The notes under the pieces were generated by a model, which worked only from the letters and a program-made list of their open reading frames with translations, searched no databases and was not told where the DNA came from. The position numbers and the translations under genes were made by a program. A DNA stretch of 64,000 nucleotides from Populus alba (lineage: Eukaryota > Streptophyta > Magnoliopsida > Malpighiales > Salicaceae), in NCBI RefSeq assembly GCF_005239225.2, contig NC_133294.1, positions 3,224,001 through 3,288,000 of the forward strand, given 5' to 3'. Below are positions 30,045 to 42,488 of this stretch, in pieces (within the stretch, counting starts at the first letter, position 1; the number at the start of each line of letters is the position of its first letter).

Positions 30045-32340
30045 ATCAAGTTAGAAAATAAATTCCACAAGTTGATGGCTAGTGACATCGTGAAGTAAGA
30101 ATCAAGTTAGAAAAATCTAATTAAGAGGAGAAGTTTATATCTGTTCTATATCTGTTTGCCATTCATTTCTCCTAGTTTTCCATTACGTCTAATTGCCTTT
30201 TTCTAAAATATCTCCTGTATATTCCAATCAGTTTCTCTGACCTCACATGCTTTTATAAATGTTTTTTTTTTTTTTCATAAAACATCGTTAGTAGACCAAA
30301 CAACAACAGGTAAATTAATTAAAAAAAAATTATTGTCTCCGGTTTAGACCAAAACATATTGTATCAAATGTCTTTCAAGTAGTTCAGCAAAGAAATCTCA
30401 TCATACTAAAAACAAATCGGGATTGCTTTCAATTTACTCCTAACATTTAGGACTAATGCAACTTTTCTTTTTTAGTTGTTTCACTCCTAGAAAACTAGCA
30501 AATAGTTACAAAAATACCTACAAAAAATATTCCACCAATAAAATAGAAACTTTATGCTATTTATTTCTGACATAGATAGCAATGAAATATATATGTAATA
30601 TAAAAAATTTCTAATCGAATAAAGAAAATAAATAAATAATAAAAATTCCATTTAAAATTTCACTAGAAAGGTGCTCAACGAGCTCGTGTCGTAAGTGAAT
30701 ATTTGTCTTTCAGGTGTTTATTCTTGATCGGCACCTAACAATTCATGATCGTCAGAAACATTGCTAAAAGAACTAGCATTGATCATGTTCATATAACACG
30801 TGATTAACTTTTCCCTTGACACATCTACACAAATTAAAAAATTAAAATGTCATAAACCATTTCTATTTTTTTTTTAAATAGCACCACCTCCTTTATACAA
30901 GAGAAAATAATTTAAATTGGATTGCTACAAATCAATTGATTTTATTCAATATGTTTCCTATCATTAAGTGAAGAGTTCACTCAACTTGTATTGGACCTAG
31001 TTTTAAGATTATTTTTTAAAATTGTTTTATATTAATACATATATCTAATAGGCAGCCTTTATGATGTTTCAAATTGTATGTTAATTAGCCAATTGCATGT
31101 AAATGAGTTCAATTTCTGAACTAATTACCTAAAAATAATTTTAATAAGTGAAAGTCAATTTTGGTCCTTATTTTGATTTATATATATATTTTTTGATTTT
31201 TTTTTCAATTTCATCCCTTAGAATTTTATTTTTATATTAACTTTGATTCTTATTTTTATAATTTTTATTTGATTTTCCCTTATCATTTTTTAATTGAAAT
31301 TGTTTTTTATCTATCAAATTTGGTCCTCATTATTTTGATTGTTACTTTTTTTATTTGAAATAATTTATGAAATGGTAATTATTATTATTTTAATTTCTTC
31401 ATCTTTCAATTTTTTATTTGTTATATTTGATCTCTATTATTTTAATTATTATTTATTTTATTTGAGATAATTTATGAAATTATATTTTTTTTAACAATTT
31501 AATTTTCATTCAACTTCTTAATTTGTAAGTTATGTTCCAGCTTATTTTCCATAATATAACAAAACACTGGAAAATATTTTCCAACTTATTTTCTATTACA
31601 CTACCAAACATCGAAAAATAATTTATTTTTTCAAAATTTACTTTCCAAACAGAAACTACTTTCCAGCAAACAAATGAGGCCTTAATTCTGAACTAATTAC
31701 CTACAACACATTTTAATAATTGAAGTCAATTTTGGTCCCTATTTTCTTGTTATTTCACAAACAAACCCTCAATTGGTCACAATCTTTAATAATCTTTTCA
31801 ATTATGCCACTTGATTTCTTTGATTGAGCACTTGGTGTCTTTTACAGTATGGTCCTTGGTCTTGATATTCTTTAATTTCATCATCAATTGCCCTTTTATA
31901 CTTTTAATTTTTTTATTCCGGGACAAATTCTCAATTTAACATGAAAATCCAGGAATTTTGTTTTTTATTTAACATGAATTAACAACAAACATTATCTAAC
32001 GCACGCATATGCTTTTCATATTATACAATAAAACATCCAACACATAAACAACTTCATAAGTTAAGGATTGCATATTCGATTTCCTATCACTGAAAAGTTC
32101 TCTGCGATGTTTCTGATAAAGCACGGGCACGAAGGGGATGTGTTTGAAGTGGGATGATAATAAGAAATACACCTGCTGAGATTGTAGCTCACAATTTTAA
32201 ATTATTCAGCGTGACTAACTTTTTTCTACATTTAGACCACATGGGGGTTATGGTTGTGTTTCCAGCAACATCCTTCAAGAATGCTCGATTGAGGAGGAGC
32301 TTAGGCCTATTGTAGCCAGATCACTTAATTGCTTGCCAAG
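30045..32340. repeat. Segmental duplication, copy 1
   Basis: Matches 59170-62210 over its whole length in the same orientation, apart from a block of about 700 bp present only in copy 2 (61068-61766). It lies upstream of TNL-2 as copy 2 lies upstream of TNL-4, so it was duplicated together with the TNL unit. It is AT-rich and without a supported gene. Direct repeats of about 70 bp at 31110-31170 and 31680-31745 flank an inner AT-rich segment ending in AAACTACTTTCCAGCAAACA. Confidence 0.75.
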
Positions 32341-32344
32341 TATG

Positions 32345-34840
32345 CTATAATGTGTGTCGCGACTAACATAGCGGCAATCTTGAAAAAATTCAATGAAAAA
32401 TATAGATTCTTACATCTTACTTTTTAATGGAAAAATATTTTATTTAAGGAGTCGCAATCTAATATTATGGTCACTAGAAATCCTAACTGGTCAATAAAGA
32501 TTCTATGGTACGGGACTAGTTATATAAAAAGAAAGATATTATCACTCCTTTAACGTTATGTCTGAGACAGGCTGCATTGCTGATTTTATCTTAAATTGCT
32601 AATAGTTTGCGGGTGTATGCCATGATGGTTTGCTTGTGATATTTTTAACTCTAATGTTAGTGAATATTCAACCACGGATACTTCCAACTCTAGCGTTGGT
32701 AAATATTACGTAGTAAAAAATAAAATAAAAACGAATGGTATTCTTAACTCTGATATTAATGAATAAACCAATAAGATGAATTTAAATCTATGCATGCATA
32801 TTTTTTTAAAAAAAATATCGTACACTGGATTTGCATTTAACATTAAAAATTTATAGATTAATTACATAGTGAAATACTAAAAAAATCTGAGGGACTTACA
32901 AATAAATTCAAAATGGTCCACGAATATTTTTGGAATTTTTTTGATATATATATAAAAAAGAGAGGTTCATTTAGCCAAATAACAAAAAAAAAAAGGAATA
33001 AAATAAAAGGGATTGGGCTGGTTGGGCCTGAACCCAACCCAATTATTCTTTTTTTTTTTTGCTGAGTCCAACTTAGCCTGTATAGGTTGGGTTACATCTA
33101 ATGACCCAGCCCAGTCATTGGCTCAAGCGAATGACTCGGCTGGTCACTGTGCATGCATGCATGAATTACTCACGCATGCTTTGCACAGTGACAGGGTAAT
33201 TATTTTGCCTCTGTAAGAACTGAATTTGCAAAGCAGGGTACGGAAGGAGAGCGTACCTGGAGCTGCTGCCTGAAGACGAGGATGACGGTGAGGCCGTGAG
33301 GGGGAGTTGGTTAACCAATGTTCCCCTCTGCTTCTGTTTTTCCTTCCCTTCTTCTCTGATTTTTGGTCTCTTTTTTTTGCTTGATTTTATTCTTCCTCTG
33401 TTTGTGTTCTCTGATCTTTGATTCTGTCTCTATTTCCTTCGTTATGTCCTCTCTGCGTTTACTCCCCTGTTCTCCTTCGCGTCCCTCTGTTGAAGAGGGG
33501 TGGTGCAACCGGAAACGAGGCTGGCGCTCGTGCGTTGGCTGGCCAATGCTTCTCTCTATTTCTGTCTCGTTTGCTTCTCCAGTCTTCCCCTGGTTTTTTC
33601 TGTGTTCTCCCCTGGGTCCTCCTCTGGTTTTTTTCACTGGTTTGTGTTTTTGGCCCCCCCTCTCTCGGTCTCTTTCTATTTAGTTCCTCCTAGGCCTCGT
33701 TTGTTTTCCGAAAACTGGTTTCCGGGAAACCATTTTCCAAACTTTCCTGTGTTTGTTTGTCATTAGAAAAGTTGGTCAACGGAAAATACTTTCCGGTCAA
33801 CGGAAAATACTTTCTCGTCAACGGAAAACACTTTCCAGTCAACGAAAAATACTTTCCAGTTAATTTTAGTCAATAAAAAATTTGGTTTTCAGGAAAGTGT
33901 TTTCCCTTTAGCTGTGTTTGTTTTCCGGAAAGTGATTTCTGGAAAACCACTTTCCAAACTTTCTTGTGTTTGTTTGCCATTAGGAAAGTTGGTCAATGGA
34001 AAACACTTTCCAGTAAAAGGAAAATTTGGCTTGGTTTTTAGGAAAGTATTTTCCTAAAAAATTTAGGGGAAAACACTTTCCGGAAGTTGTGAAAAAATTT
34101 AGAAATGTCATTATTTGCTGATTATATCAAATTTGATCCTCAAACTTTTGATCGCTATATATATATTTTGTTTTTAATATTTATTTTCAATTTCATCTCT
34201 TAAAATTTTATTTTTATATTAACTTTGGTTCTTATTTTTATAATTGCTATTTGCTTTTTTCTTATCATTTTAATCTATCAGATTAAAATTTAAAATTTTT
34301 AATCTATCAGATTTGGTCCTCATTCTTTTGATTGTTACTTATTTTATTTGAAATAATTTATGAAATGTTGATTATTATTATTTTAATTTCTTCATCTTTT
34401 ATTTTTTTTTTAATTTTTTAGATTTGATCTCTATTATTTTGATTATTATTTATTTTATTTGAAATAATTTATGAAATTATATTTTTTTTTTCAATTTCAT
34501 TCTCATTCAACTTTTTAATTTGCAAGATTTGTTTCTTATTATTTTAATAAACTTGAGAAAAATAAAATGTTAATAAGTTATTTTCCAACTCATTTTCCAT
34601 GACATAACCAAACACTGGAAAATATTTTCTAGCTTATATTCCATTACACTACCAAACATCAGAAAATACTTTCTCGGAATTTACTTTCCTGGAATTCACT
34701 TTCCCCGAAATTGACTTTCCAAAAGGAAACTACTTTCCAGCAAACAAACGGGGCCCTAGTCTCTCTCTTTTCTATCTCCCTTGCGTCCTGTGTGGTCTCC
34801 TGGAATGCTCTGTTGCTGTGAAAGATGGAGCTGCTGCAAG
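32345..34840 (-). mobile_element. Decayed gypsy LTR, split by a TIR element
   Basis: On the minus strand this LTR ends near 32350 (GTCGCGACACACA). It has the U5 module at 32440-32590 with hairpin TCTAGT (32478-32473) / ATTAGA (32463-32458), then AT-rich DNA, GGCCCAA-type motifs, a palindrome at 33143-33192 (GTCACTGTGCA / TGCACAGTGAC) and a CT-rich leader (33330-33690). The inverted-repeat element at 33694-34754 sits inside it. A copy of its end lies at 62215-62550 within the segmental duplication. Open frames at 33311-33766 are low-complexity shadows. Confidence 0.6.
33694..34754. mobile_element. Non-autonomous DNA transposon with terminal inverted repeats
   Basis: Left end GCCTCGTTTGTTTTCC and right end (reverse complement) GCCCCGTTTGTTTGCTGG form inverted termini, flanked by a 5-bp duplication CCTAG (33689-33693, 34755-34759). 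It is about 1061 bp long, with internal repeats of the form GGAAAATACTTTCC and no coding capacity. Related right ends occur near 31675 and 60835. Confidence 0.65.
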
Positions 34841-34859
34841 AATACAACGGTTTGGACTC

Positions 34860-36501
34860 ACCTTTAAAAAGTCCAAGTGGTTAGAACTTATTGGTTCTTC
34901 AAAATTTGTTGTTTTTAATACAACAACATTACACATACTGTAAATATCACTTAAATATATTGTCCCCCTTACTAGTTTGTCATCAACATCACCATCCTTT
35001 GCATCATCCATTCCATTTTGTTGCTTCTATTTTGGCTCTTAAATTAAAGCATTTTCCCAGTTCTATGTAGTACCTTCTACAACTTTTATATCTCTAGCAA
35101 TCACCACCTTGTTAAATTTCAAATCATAGATTCTATAGGCCTTAAATTGACTGTTATAACCTATAAGAATTCCTACATTTGCCTTGTGATCAAGTTTACT
35201 CCTTTTAATTTTAGGTTTCAAAACATAACAAGGAGCTGCCAAAAACTTTTAAATGATGAGTATTGGGTTTAAAACCATACCATTTCTCATAGAAAGTCTT
35301 ATCTTTCAAAGCTCTTGTGGCCATTCAATTGAGAAGGTAAAATGCTATGTTTGCTGCCTAGCCTAGAATTTTAATGATATTGTCTTCTCGTATAGCAAAC
35401 ATCTTGTCATCTCCATCACTGTTCTGTTGACCTATTTTTTTGTGGAGTATAGGTCATTGTTAGCTAATGTGTGAGCTCTTCTTTCACCAATTATCCCTCA
35501 AACTATCTAGAGGAGAGCGTGTTTGTGAGTGTGGTAGCAATTGCTTTTCAAAGTGTTTTTCATTCCAAAACATATTAAAATAATGTTTTTTATTTTTTAA
35601 AAATTATTTTTGACATCAGCATATCAAAATGATCTGAAAACACCAAAAATATATTAATTTAAAAAAATTTAAATTTGTTTAAAAACGCTTCCGAAACTTA
35701 ATGCCAAACAATGTCCCAGCCCCATTGTTAGACCTCAACATTTTTAGTTTGTTTCTTATTTCTAGCTCAACTATTGTCTTAAACTTCACAAACTCAACAA
35801 ATACATCAACCTTGAATTTTAAAAAATAAACCTTACAATACTTGCTCTAATTATCAATAAATAGTAAAAAATAATTTTAACCATTCAAAGATTCATTTTG
35901 CATAGGACCACACACATGTATGTACACTAACGGGAGTGTTAGTGAAGCTCTAAAGCTTTTATCAGGAAAAACACTTCTAATCTACTTTTCTAAGTGACAG
36001 GTCTCACAAATGTCATTTATTCTTATATTTTTAGCATACCAAAGGCCATCTGCAAATCAACTATCTTTTTCAAGGTTCCATAATTAAAATGCCATAACCT
36101 TTTGTGCTATAGAACATTATCATTTTCAACAATAGTGTTAGCACGCAAACAAACTTATTTCTAATCAACATTAAAACTCTTATCCATAATTTTAATAGTG
36201 AGCAATAATAACCCTTTTATTGTCTTTAATGTCGCACACTCCATCATTAAAAAAACAATGAGTAACCAGGTTCAATTAGTTGTCCTATACTGACAAGATT
36301 TCCATTAATTTCAGGTACATAAAGTATATTTTTGAGAGATTTTATACCTGATAAAGTTTCTACTTCAACAGTTCCTTTTCCCTCAGCCTTCAAATAGTTT
36401 TCATTATCAATTTTGACTCTAGACATTATTTTAATACTGGTGTCTGTGCTGAAAAGCTTGAAGATTCCATTTTCAAACGCCAGTAATCTCTTGTGTTTCA
36501 A
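34860..36501 (-). pseudogene. Ty1/copia gag-pre-integrase and integrase remnant
   Basis: The minus-strand frame 36501-36247 reads VKIDNENYLKAEGKGTVEVE and LKNILYVPEINGNLVSIGQL, typical of the copia region before integrase. Further on, around 35230-35080, comes SKLDHKANVGILIGYNSQFK and YRIYDLKFNKVVIARDIKVV, the end of a copia integrase. Stops and frameshifts lie between, and a MITE-like repeat (35515-35720) interrupts it. No reverse transcriptase follows. Confidence 0.78.
35515..35720. mobile_element. About 200-bp AT-rich MITE-like repeat, copy 3
   Basis: Same family as 3505-3720 and 29625-29855. It interrupts the copia integrase remnant, so it inserted after that element. Confidence 0.55.
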
Positions 36502-36519
36502 TCATAACTCTTCAAAGAT

Positions 36520-36850
36520 CAAGGTGGGCTCTTCAAATGGTATTTAGAGAAATTAGCTTAATCAAAGAATAAAGGGCATAACAAGAACTTCTAGGTTACT
36601 GTCACCCCTTAAATTTATTATAGACAAAATCAAAGATTACAAGATCTTTATCATAAAGAAAAGGAATCATAACAGCCATAATTCCCTTCATCTAAGGGAT
36701 TACATAACTACATAGGCGTATTCTAAGTTAAACAAATATCTAGCTAAACTCAAGTCTAAAAAACATAACATAAAGAAAATACCATAACATATAGATAAAT
36801 ATGGCTAAAAACTAGCTGATAACTACCTGTGCCTCCATTTCAACAATTTT
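36520..36850 (-). mobile_element. Ty1/copia LTR fragment
   Basis: Read on the minus strand it starts TGTTGAAATGGAGGCACAG near 36848 and matches the LTR-like segment at 9435-9720. The copia pol remnant follows directly on the same strand, so the leader and gag start are deleted. Confidence 0.55.
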
Positions 36851-36889
36851 CTCCCTCGCTGTTGGCTCCGATCCTAACCCTATGTTTAT

Positions 36890-37250
36890 GAATTTGGAAA
36901 ATAATCATGTCCATTTAAACTCTGATTCAGATGAAGCTTCATCACATTCTGCTTCAAACATCTACTGGTGGATTGTCACAGACACATCAAGTTAATGAAG
37001 AGCAATGTTCCTATTCGATTGATTTGGAATTGAAAGTGCATGAAGAAGACATCGGGAAAGATTTGTTGCACAGAGAATCTGATGATGGCCTTCTTAACTA
37101 CTTGGATGAGGAAAAATATGATTTGGTTTGTGAGGGTGGTGTTATTTTTACACTTGGCTAAGGATGATCCCAAAGTCTTCGATGTGGTTAAGACTGTTGA
37201 AGATGGTAGCTGGACACTATTGAAGATGGTAGCTGGACACTGAATCACAA
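36890..37250 (+). pseudogene. Unidentified coding remnant
   Basis: I do not recognise this gene. A 76-residue frame (36931-37161) has acidic, protein-like composition (VHEEDIGKDLLHRESDDGLL). A 21-bp direct duplication (TTGAAGATGGTAGCTGGACAC) lies at about 37197-37238. No TNL or retrotransposon motif was seen. It is probably a captured fragment, but its coding status is uncertain. Confidence 0.3.
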
Positions 37251-37369
37251 ATCAAATTGGTCTGCTTCATACAAAAAAATAATACAGATTCATAGCTGTA
37301 CACTGAATGCTAAATTATTTTAGGTTTAAAAAAGCTTTCAATATGACACCAAATCTAAAAAAATTCTTT

Positions 37370-38340
37370 TCAAAAACACACTAGTGTTTGATGAGCTCCT
37401 ATCATCATCAGCTCCTTCCTCTTCATGCAGCATTCGTACACCACCCTCTTTATTTGAACAACCGTATCATCTGTAAACACTGAAACACTGAATTTATCAC
37501 CGTTATCAAACGCAGGATCATTGGACCCAAATTTCCAATAGCTTAGCCATAACAATTCAGATTTTTCAGCTGAAAATTCTATCGGAAAAATCGAGGGGTA
37601 AAAAACCCAGACTCTACCCTTGGTATTGTTCCTGATTTCAAGATAAACATGAAGATACGGATTGGATACTGGCGTAGCAGAAAACCATGTGAATGATTAA
37701 ATCTGGAATTTTTCATTTTTGAAACCCTGGAGGGAAAGAATAGCTTCAATGGAAGAGATGTAATGTAAGATGTGCTTGCAACAATTCTATCACTTTGATG
37801 CAACCTGCGTCCCTGATGATGCTCTAAATCTATATTCAAGCTCTCAAGTTGCAGGATGAATGTCGATAATTCAAGATCGATAGCACAGCAATTAGCTGAA
37901 GTATTTATATATCATTATCCTACTTTTTCTTTATAACAGCAATCAACTCCCCCAGACCCTTTCAGAGAAATATCTGTACATATGTTATCCGCACTTGCTA
38001 CCACACATTTAGAAGCACAGATGGAGCAAGAAAGGAAAGTCATTAAGGATCCCCATCTGGCTATGTAAGCCTTAATTATTTAGAAAGCACACATCTTGTA
38101 ATCCTTACAAAGCCCATGGAGGTGAATTTCTTAGTTTATAATTTTTTGAGTGGCATGATAAGATGAGATGATGAATGAGTAGTCACTAACAGTGGTTTAA
38201 TCTAAGTGATCATCAACAAAGAAAACAAGACACCAGCTGGAACCAAAGTAAACAGGACATAAGAAAGAGAGAGTACCTGCAAGTTTCCCTTTCCCTTCTC
38301 TCTTAAGTTGCTGAATCAGTAATCTAAGCTCCAAACTTTT
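37370..38340 (-). pseudogene. TNL fragment: 5' UTR joined to LRR and C-JID pieces
   Basis: On the minus strand a TNL 5' UTR exon with donor (about 38340-38275) and 5' UTR intron (38270-37855) run straight into an LRR-exon piece near 37840-37690 (DLEHHQGRRLHQSDRIVAST, LPLKLFFPSR) and then a C-JID piece near 37640-37400 (SYWKFGSNDPAFDNGDKFSV). The TIR, NB-ARC and linker exons are missing, so this is an internal deletion of a whole TNL. A 50-bp piece at 37566-37620 matches the LTR start at 3838, and 37990-38130 is not TNL-like. Confidence 0.7.
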
Positions 38341-38560
38341 AAGACAACCCTTCAAGTCTACGTGGCACAATATTATAAATAAAATATTTTATTATATAGG
38401 AATGCGAGGTATAGTTACCAAAAGGGACATTAGACACCCGCATAATCCAACTCATCCACTGTCGCTGTGCGCCTGCTCTGGCCGTATCTCTATCCTCTCG
38501 CATCCAAAACTAGCATCAACACCACCCACCAATAAGAAAAAGGCACGTGGAGGATCATGA
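38341..38560 (-). promoter_or_regulatory. Upstream block of the TNL fragment with G-box
   Basis: Contains the CAAAAGGGACATTAGACAC motif and the G-box CACGTG at 38544-38549, about 200 bp upstream of the 5' UTR exon. It shares both with the TNL-1 upstream block. Confidence 0.5.
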
Positions 38561-38565
38561 CTCTG

Positions 38566-38680
38566 AATCAGCTACTAGGTCGGCTACCGAGTGGTGTTTC
38601 GTTTTGAGCCATTGAGTATTGCTGTGGAGTGGAGGGACATTGAAGCTGCACAATGTTTGGTGTCTTACAAGTGCTTTCCA
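38566..38680 (+). pseudogene. Short duplicate of the TYW-like fragment
   Basis: Closely matches 13862-13955 (the stretch encoding FEPLSIAVEWRDI) and ends abruptly after about 110 bp. It lies beside the C-terminal exon of TNL-3 as the longer copy lies beside that of TNL-2. It therefore marks the edge of the duplicated TNL unit. Confidence 0.65.
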
Positions 38681-38826
38681 TGATAAAGAAAGGAGGAAGA
38701 TACAAAACTATTTTCATGATAAGCTTTTCAAGAAAAAAGAAAAAACCATTTCAAAAGCTTTCCAGCTTTTTTCATGTTACGGTTGAAATCTAAAAAAAGC
38801 AAACCTCTACCTTGGGTATGCTGACG

Positions 38827-39490
38827 TCACACAAGTTCTAGACCTCTCTTTGCAAAATACCACCAACCGCTATCTTTGAGGTTAGCATGTAAACCAGAAT
38901 AATAATTTCTAAAAATACGAGAAGCTATTTCTACTTTGGCCGCGTGTGCATCATCGCTACTGTTGTGGGCATTGATAACTTCATCCTTTGATTGGATAAA
39001 ATCATCAACCTTTCCTTCCTCTTCATGCAACCATTGTACACCAATCCTCCTTACTTGAATAGCTGCATCATGTGGAAGCACTGAAATACTCACGTCATCA
39101 CAATTATCAAAGGTAGGATCACCGACCCGTAATGTCGTGTGCAATAGCGAATGGATTTCACGAGCACCACGCGCGTAACCAAAAGGGAAGAAAGAGGCTA
39201 GACCACGCAAGGATCGACCACTGGTATTGTTTCTGATTTCAATATAAACATAACTATAGCCACGGTATGCTGACGTCACACAACTTATGAACAGATTAAA
39301 GCCACATATCCGGTGGGCAGGAGGTGATGAGGATATTTTGAATGAAAAATTATCTACAAACTCATTCTGAATTGGCCATTTATCCTCTTCCTCCTCCTCA
39401 TTATAAAACCCCCTTAACTTCTCATCTTCATCAAATGCATATAAGACAGCGTTGAATATGCCATCCATAAATATTATATGTACCACCAAA
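38827..39490 (-). pseudogene. TNL-3 C-terminal (C-JID-like) exon
   Basis: The open frame holds DEDEKLRGFYNEEEEEDKWP, FSFKISSSPPAHRICGFNLF, DPTFDNCDDVSISVLPHDAA and IGVQWLHEEEGK. It is homologous to the TNL-2 exon at 15032-15785. The upstream acceptor may be TTTTGTAG near 39498-39505, but the reading phase across it is unresolved because the end of the LRR exon has a 1-base deletion relative to TNL-2. It belongs to a gene broken elsewhere. Confidence 0.7.
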
Positions 39491-39567
39491 ACAATGTCTA
39501 CAAAATGAGCAAAAAAAAAGTATTCAAATGTAGATTTCAAAGAAAATAACATGGGCGGCGAGGGAGG

Positions 39568-39745
39568 ACCTGAAACTCGATGGTTGTATTTGAGCACTAA
39601 CCGTTTCCATTATTCTGAATATGTGAGAGTCTAACTTTTGGATTAATTCTTGCTTTATCCGATCTTGGAACTCGAATAAGTGTTCACAACCATCTAATGG
39701 TTTGGATTTGCAAGTCTTTGCAGTGAATAGCAAAAGGACACATCT
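39568..39745 (-). pseudogene. TNL-3 LRR exon, 3' part beyond element B
   Basis: Encodes the end of the LRR exon (FEFQDRIKQELIQKLDSHIF, RIMETVSAQIQPSSF), matching TNL-2 at about 16265-16450. It is cut at 39745 by element B, and the rest of the exon resumes at 49475. The target duplication CATCT at 39741-39745 and 49475-49479 shows the two parts were contiguous. Confidence 0.88.
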
Positions 39746-42250
39746 TGTCACACCCCCCACAAAAATTTATAAATTAAAGAAGGCACGACATCGGCTGGCG
39801 ATTTTCGTTGTGTTCTAAGGATTTGGTTCTTTTGGAGTCGCCACCTAGTATTTGGTCACTAGGAACCCTAACTGGTCTTTCAGAGATTCTAAGGCAAGGG
39901 ACTGGTTGCGTAAAGGGAAGGTACTAGCACCCCTAATACGCCCTACCTGAGGTAAGCTGCTTGGTGTTTGGTTTGCTCTATAGTCTATGGTGTTGGTGTT
40001 TTCTAAACCCGTCAACTCGTAAATCGCAAGGAAAAGAGAATAAAAAAAAACGAAGAAAATTTCACAATTCTTAAAAAACAATTACTTTTCCCGACTCATA
40101 AACCGTGGAGAAAAAAATTTAATTTTTGAAATGTTCTCGATCGCAACTAAAGCTTCTTTCAAACATGTGCGTTGATTTATTACTCCCGATAATATTTTGG
40201 ATGTTCGTCCTTTTAAGGATTTCTTCATCCAAACATTAGCGGTGAACAATAACCACAACTTCTCCTCCCAAAATAAGATTTTTATAGTTTTTGGAATATT
40301 GGCCAATACCCTTTGGAGTTTTACAAACAGGTTGTAAAATCCACAAATGCAAGAAAATGATTTGTGTTTAAGAAATCCATGCGAAAACACATTTTCAAAA
40401 AAACTTCCAATATTTTTTTTTATATATAAAAAGAACATTCAAAACATGTTAGTGTATTGGCCGTATGCAACACGCAAGAAAATATTTTTTTTTTTTTGAC
40501 GAAATCGGGTATTTTTAATACTGAATTTGTATCTCCACAGCATAAAAATACAAACTAATATTAAGTCATTTTTAAAAAGATGTACAAAAAAATCAATAAT
40601 ATTTTTAAGGAATTTTTAGAATTTTTTTGAAAGCAAAAAAAAAAATTTATCTTTGAAAATTTCAGGTGTCTCGACTAAAATCAGATATTTCAAATACTGA
40701 TTTTATACCTCCATAAAAAAAATACAAAACCCCCTTAAAAAATATATATATATATGAAAGGAAAGTAACAACATTTTTTTTAGATTTTTCAGATTTTTTT
40801 ATAAATATTTTTTATATATATATAACATATACACATATATATTATAATTTATAATAATATATAATATATTATAGGGCTGGGCCGGCCCAAATGAATGGGC
40901 CAGGCTCAGCCTCAAAAAAGAGACGGGCCGATCTCGGCCCGAATGACATTAGGCCGATCTCGGCCCGAGAAACAAACGTGGGCCGATCTCGGCCCGAAAA
41001 ACTCCTACGGTCTGGGCCAAGACCGGCCCAGACTTGCAAGGCTGGGCCAGCATCGGGCTGGCCCAGCAGACCCAGGCCCAGCGGGGGAAGAATTAATTTT
41101 CTTCCCCCGCCTCCTGCATGCAGAATGCATGCAGGAGGCAAACCTGCAGAAGACACAAAAATGGGGGGAAGAAAATGTACCTGGCGTGGAGGAGGTGGTC
41201 GCTGGCGGTGGTGTGGCTCGTGCACGGTGGCTCCGTGCGGCGGCGCTGCGGCTGTTTCCAAGTGTTCGGTTCGCTCTCTCTCTCTCTCCTCTCTTTCTCC
41301 TCTCTCTCCCGATCCTCTCTCCCCTTTTTTCTCTTCGGTTTTCTTCTATATTTATTGGGGCAGAACGGGTGGGAGACCATGGTTAGTGCGCCTTCAATCA
41401 CGCAACGGCTGGTCGGCTCTTTCGGCGGTGGTGGGGGCGAGGAGAGAGACGAGGGAGAATTTTCGAAATTTTTGCCTTCGGTTCTGCTAAAACGGGGGAA
41501 AGGAAGAAGATGAACAGTGTCGTTCAAAACGACACCGTTCTGGTCTTTTTTTTTTTTTTTTTTTTTTATTTATTTATGAAACGGCGTCGTTTTGGGTAAA
41601 ACGCGCCGTTTCATTTAAATGGCTAAACTTCAAATCAGTCCCTCAAATTCGGTCCCCGCCCCTCTTGTTGGCCGCCTTTTTCATTTTGGTCCTTGGCCTC
41701 TGATTTATGCAATTGAGCCCCTAATTGATCAATAAACTTCCAATTTCTTCAATTAAGCCCCTGAAACAATTCCAAACAGACCCCTCTATCTTTGCGCCTT
41801 CTCCAAATTGGTCCCTGGTTTCGGATTTTCTTAATTAAGTCCCTAATTGGCCCTTAAACTTCAATATTTATGCAATTAAGCCCCTGATTTGACTTAATAA
41901 ATTCCTAAAAATCATAATTTGGCCCCAGAACTTTAATTTCTTCTAATTAAAGCCCAAATTGACTTAAAAATCAATTTTTCTTGCCATCAAATCTTCTATA
42001 AATTCAATCAAAAATCCAATTAAGTCCATAAACATTCAAATTTGGGCTTTTCTCCTCAAAATTCAAATTTTCCTTCTCAATAGGGCTTTCATCCTTCAAG
42101 AATATACTGTCAAAAAGTCAATCCTTGTATTTTTAAATTCCTTGACCAATTTTCTGACTTTTTTCCGGGCGCTTCTGCCTCCGGTTATTTTTCTAACCCT
42201 TTTGGCTATTTATTTTATTTTTCAGGGGGACCCAAAAATGGGTTACAACA
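39746..42250 (-). mobile_element. Element B 3' LTR
   Basis: 2505 bp, nearly identical to the LTR at 46966-49474. Landmarks on the plus strand from left: U5 module 39835-39965, AT-rich zone, three GGCCGATCTCGGCCC repeats (40925-41000), palindrome CCTCCTGCATGC/GCATGCAGGAGG (41109-41139), CT-rich leader, AACGG inverted repeat (41577-41615). The TATA position has changed to AATAAATA (near 41349-41356). Confidence 0.9.
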
Positions 42251-42264
42251 GATGCCCCCTCTTT
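42251..42264 (-). other. Element B polypurine tract
   Basis: On the minus strand AAAGAGGGGGCATC immediately precedes the 3' LTR, identical to element A. Confidence 0.75.
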
Positions 42265-42488
42265 ATAATACTTACGGAGCATGGGTTTTGCGCAGTAAGT
42301 GTTATAAAGATAAACCCAAAACGGAACTCCCGAAACTGATCTGGTCGAAGCTTGATTGATCTGAAACTTTGTCCTTTATAACAATCCTCCTTAGCCCAAA
42401 ACTATGATCCAAACTTAGTCATCTCGAGATCCTTATCCAGCGATCCTCTGAATTATTACTTTAGTTTGATCAACATGGAAATCCATCC

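Noticed and set aside
33311..33766. Overlapping open frames of about 90-108 residues
   Set aside because: They lie in a CT-rich LTR leader, are mutually overlapping on both strands and have no motif.
40869..41527. Open frames in element B LTRs (also 48120-48744)
   Set aside because: Same reasoning: GC-rich and CT-rich leader with palindromes, no protein motif, overlapping frames.
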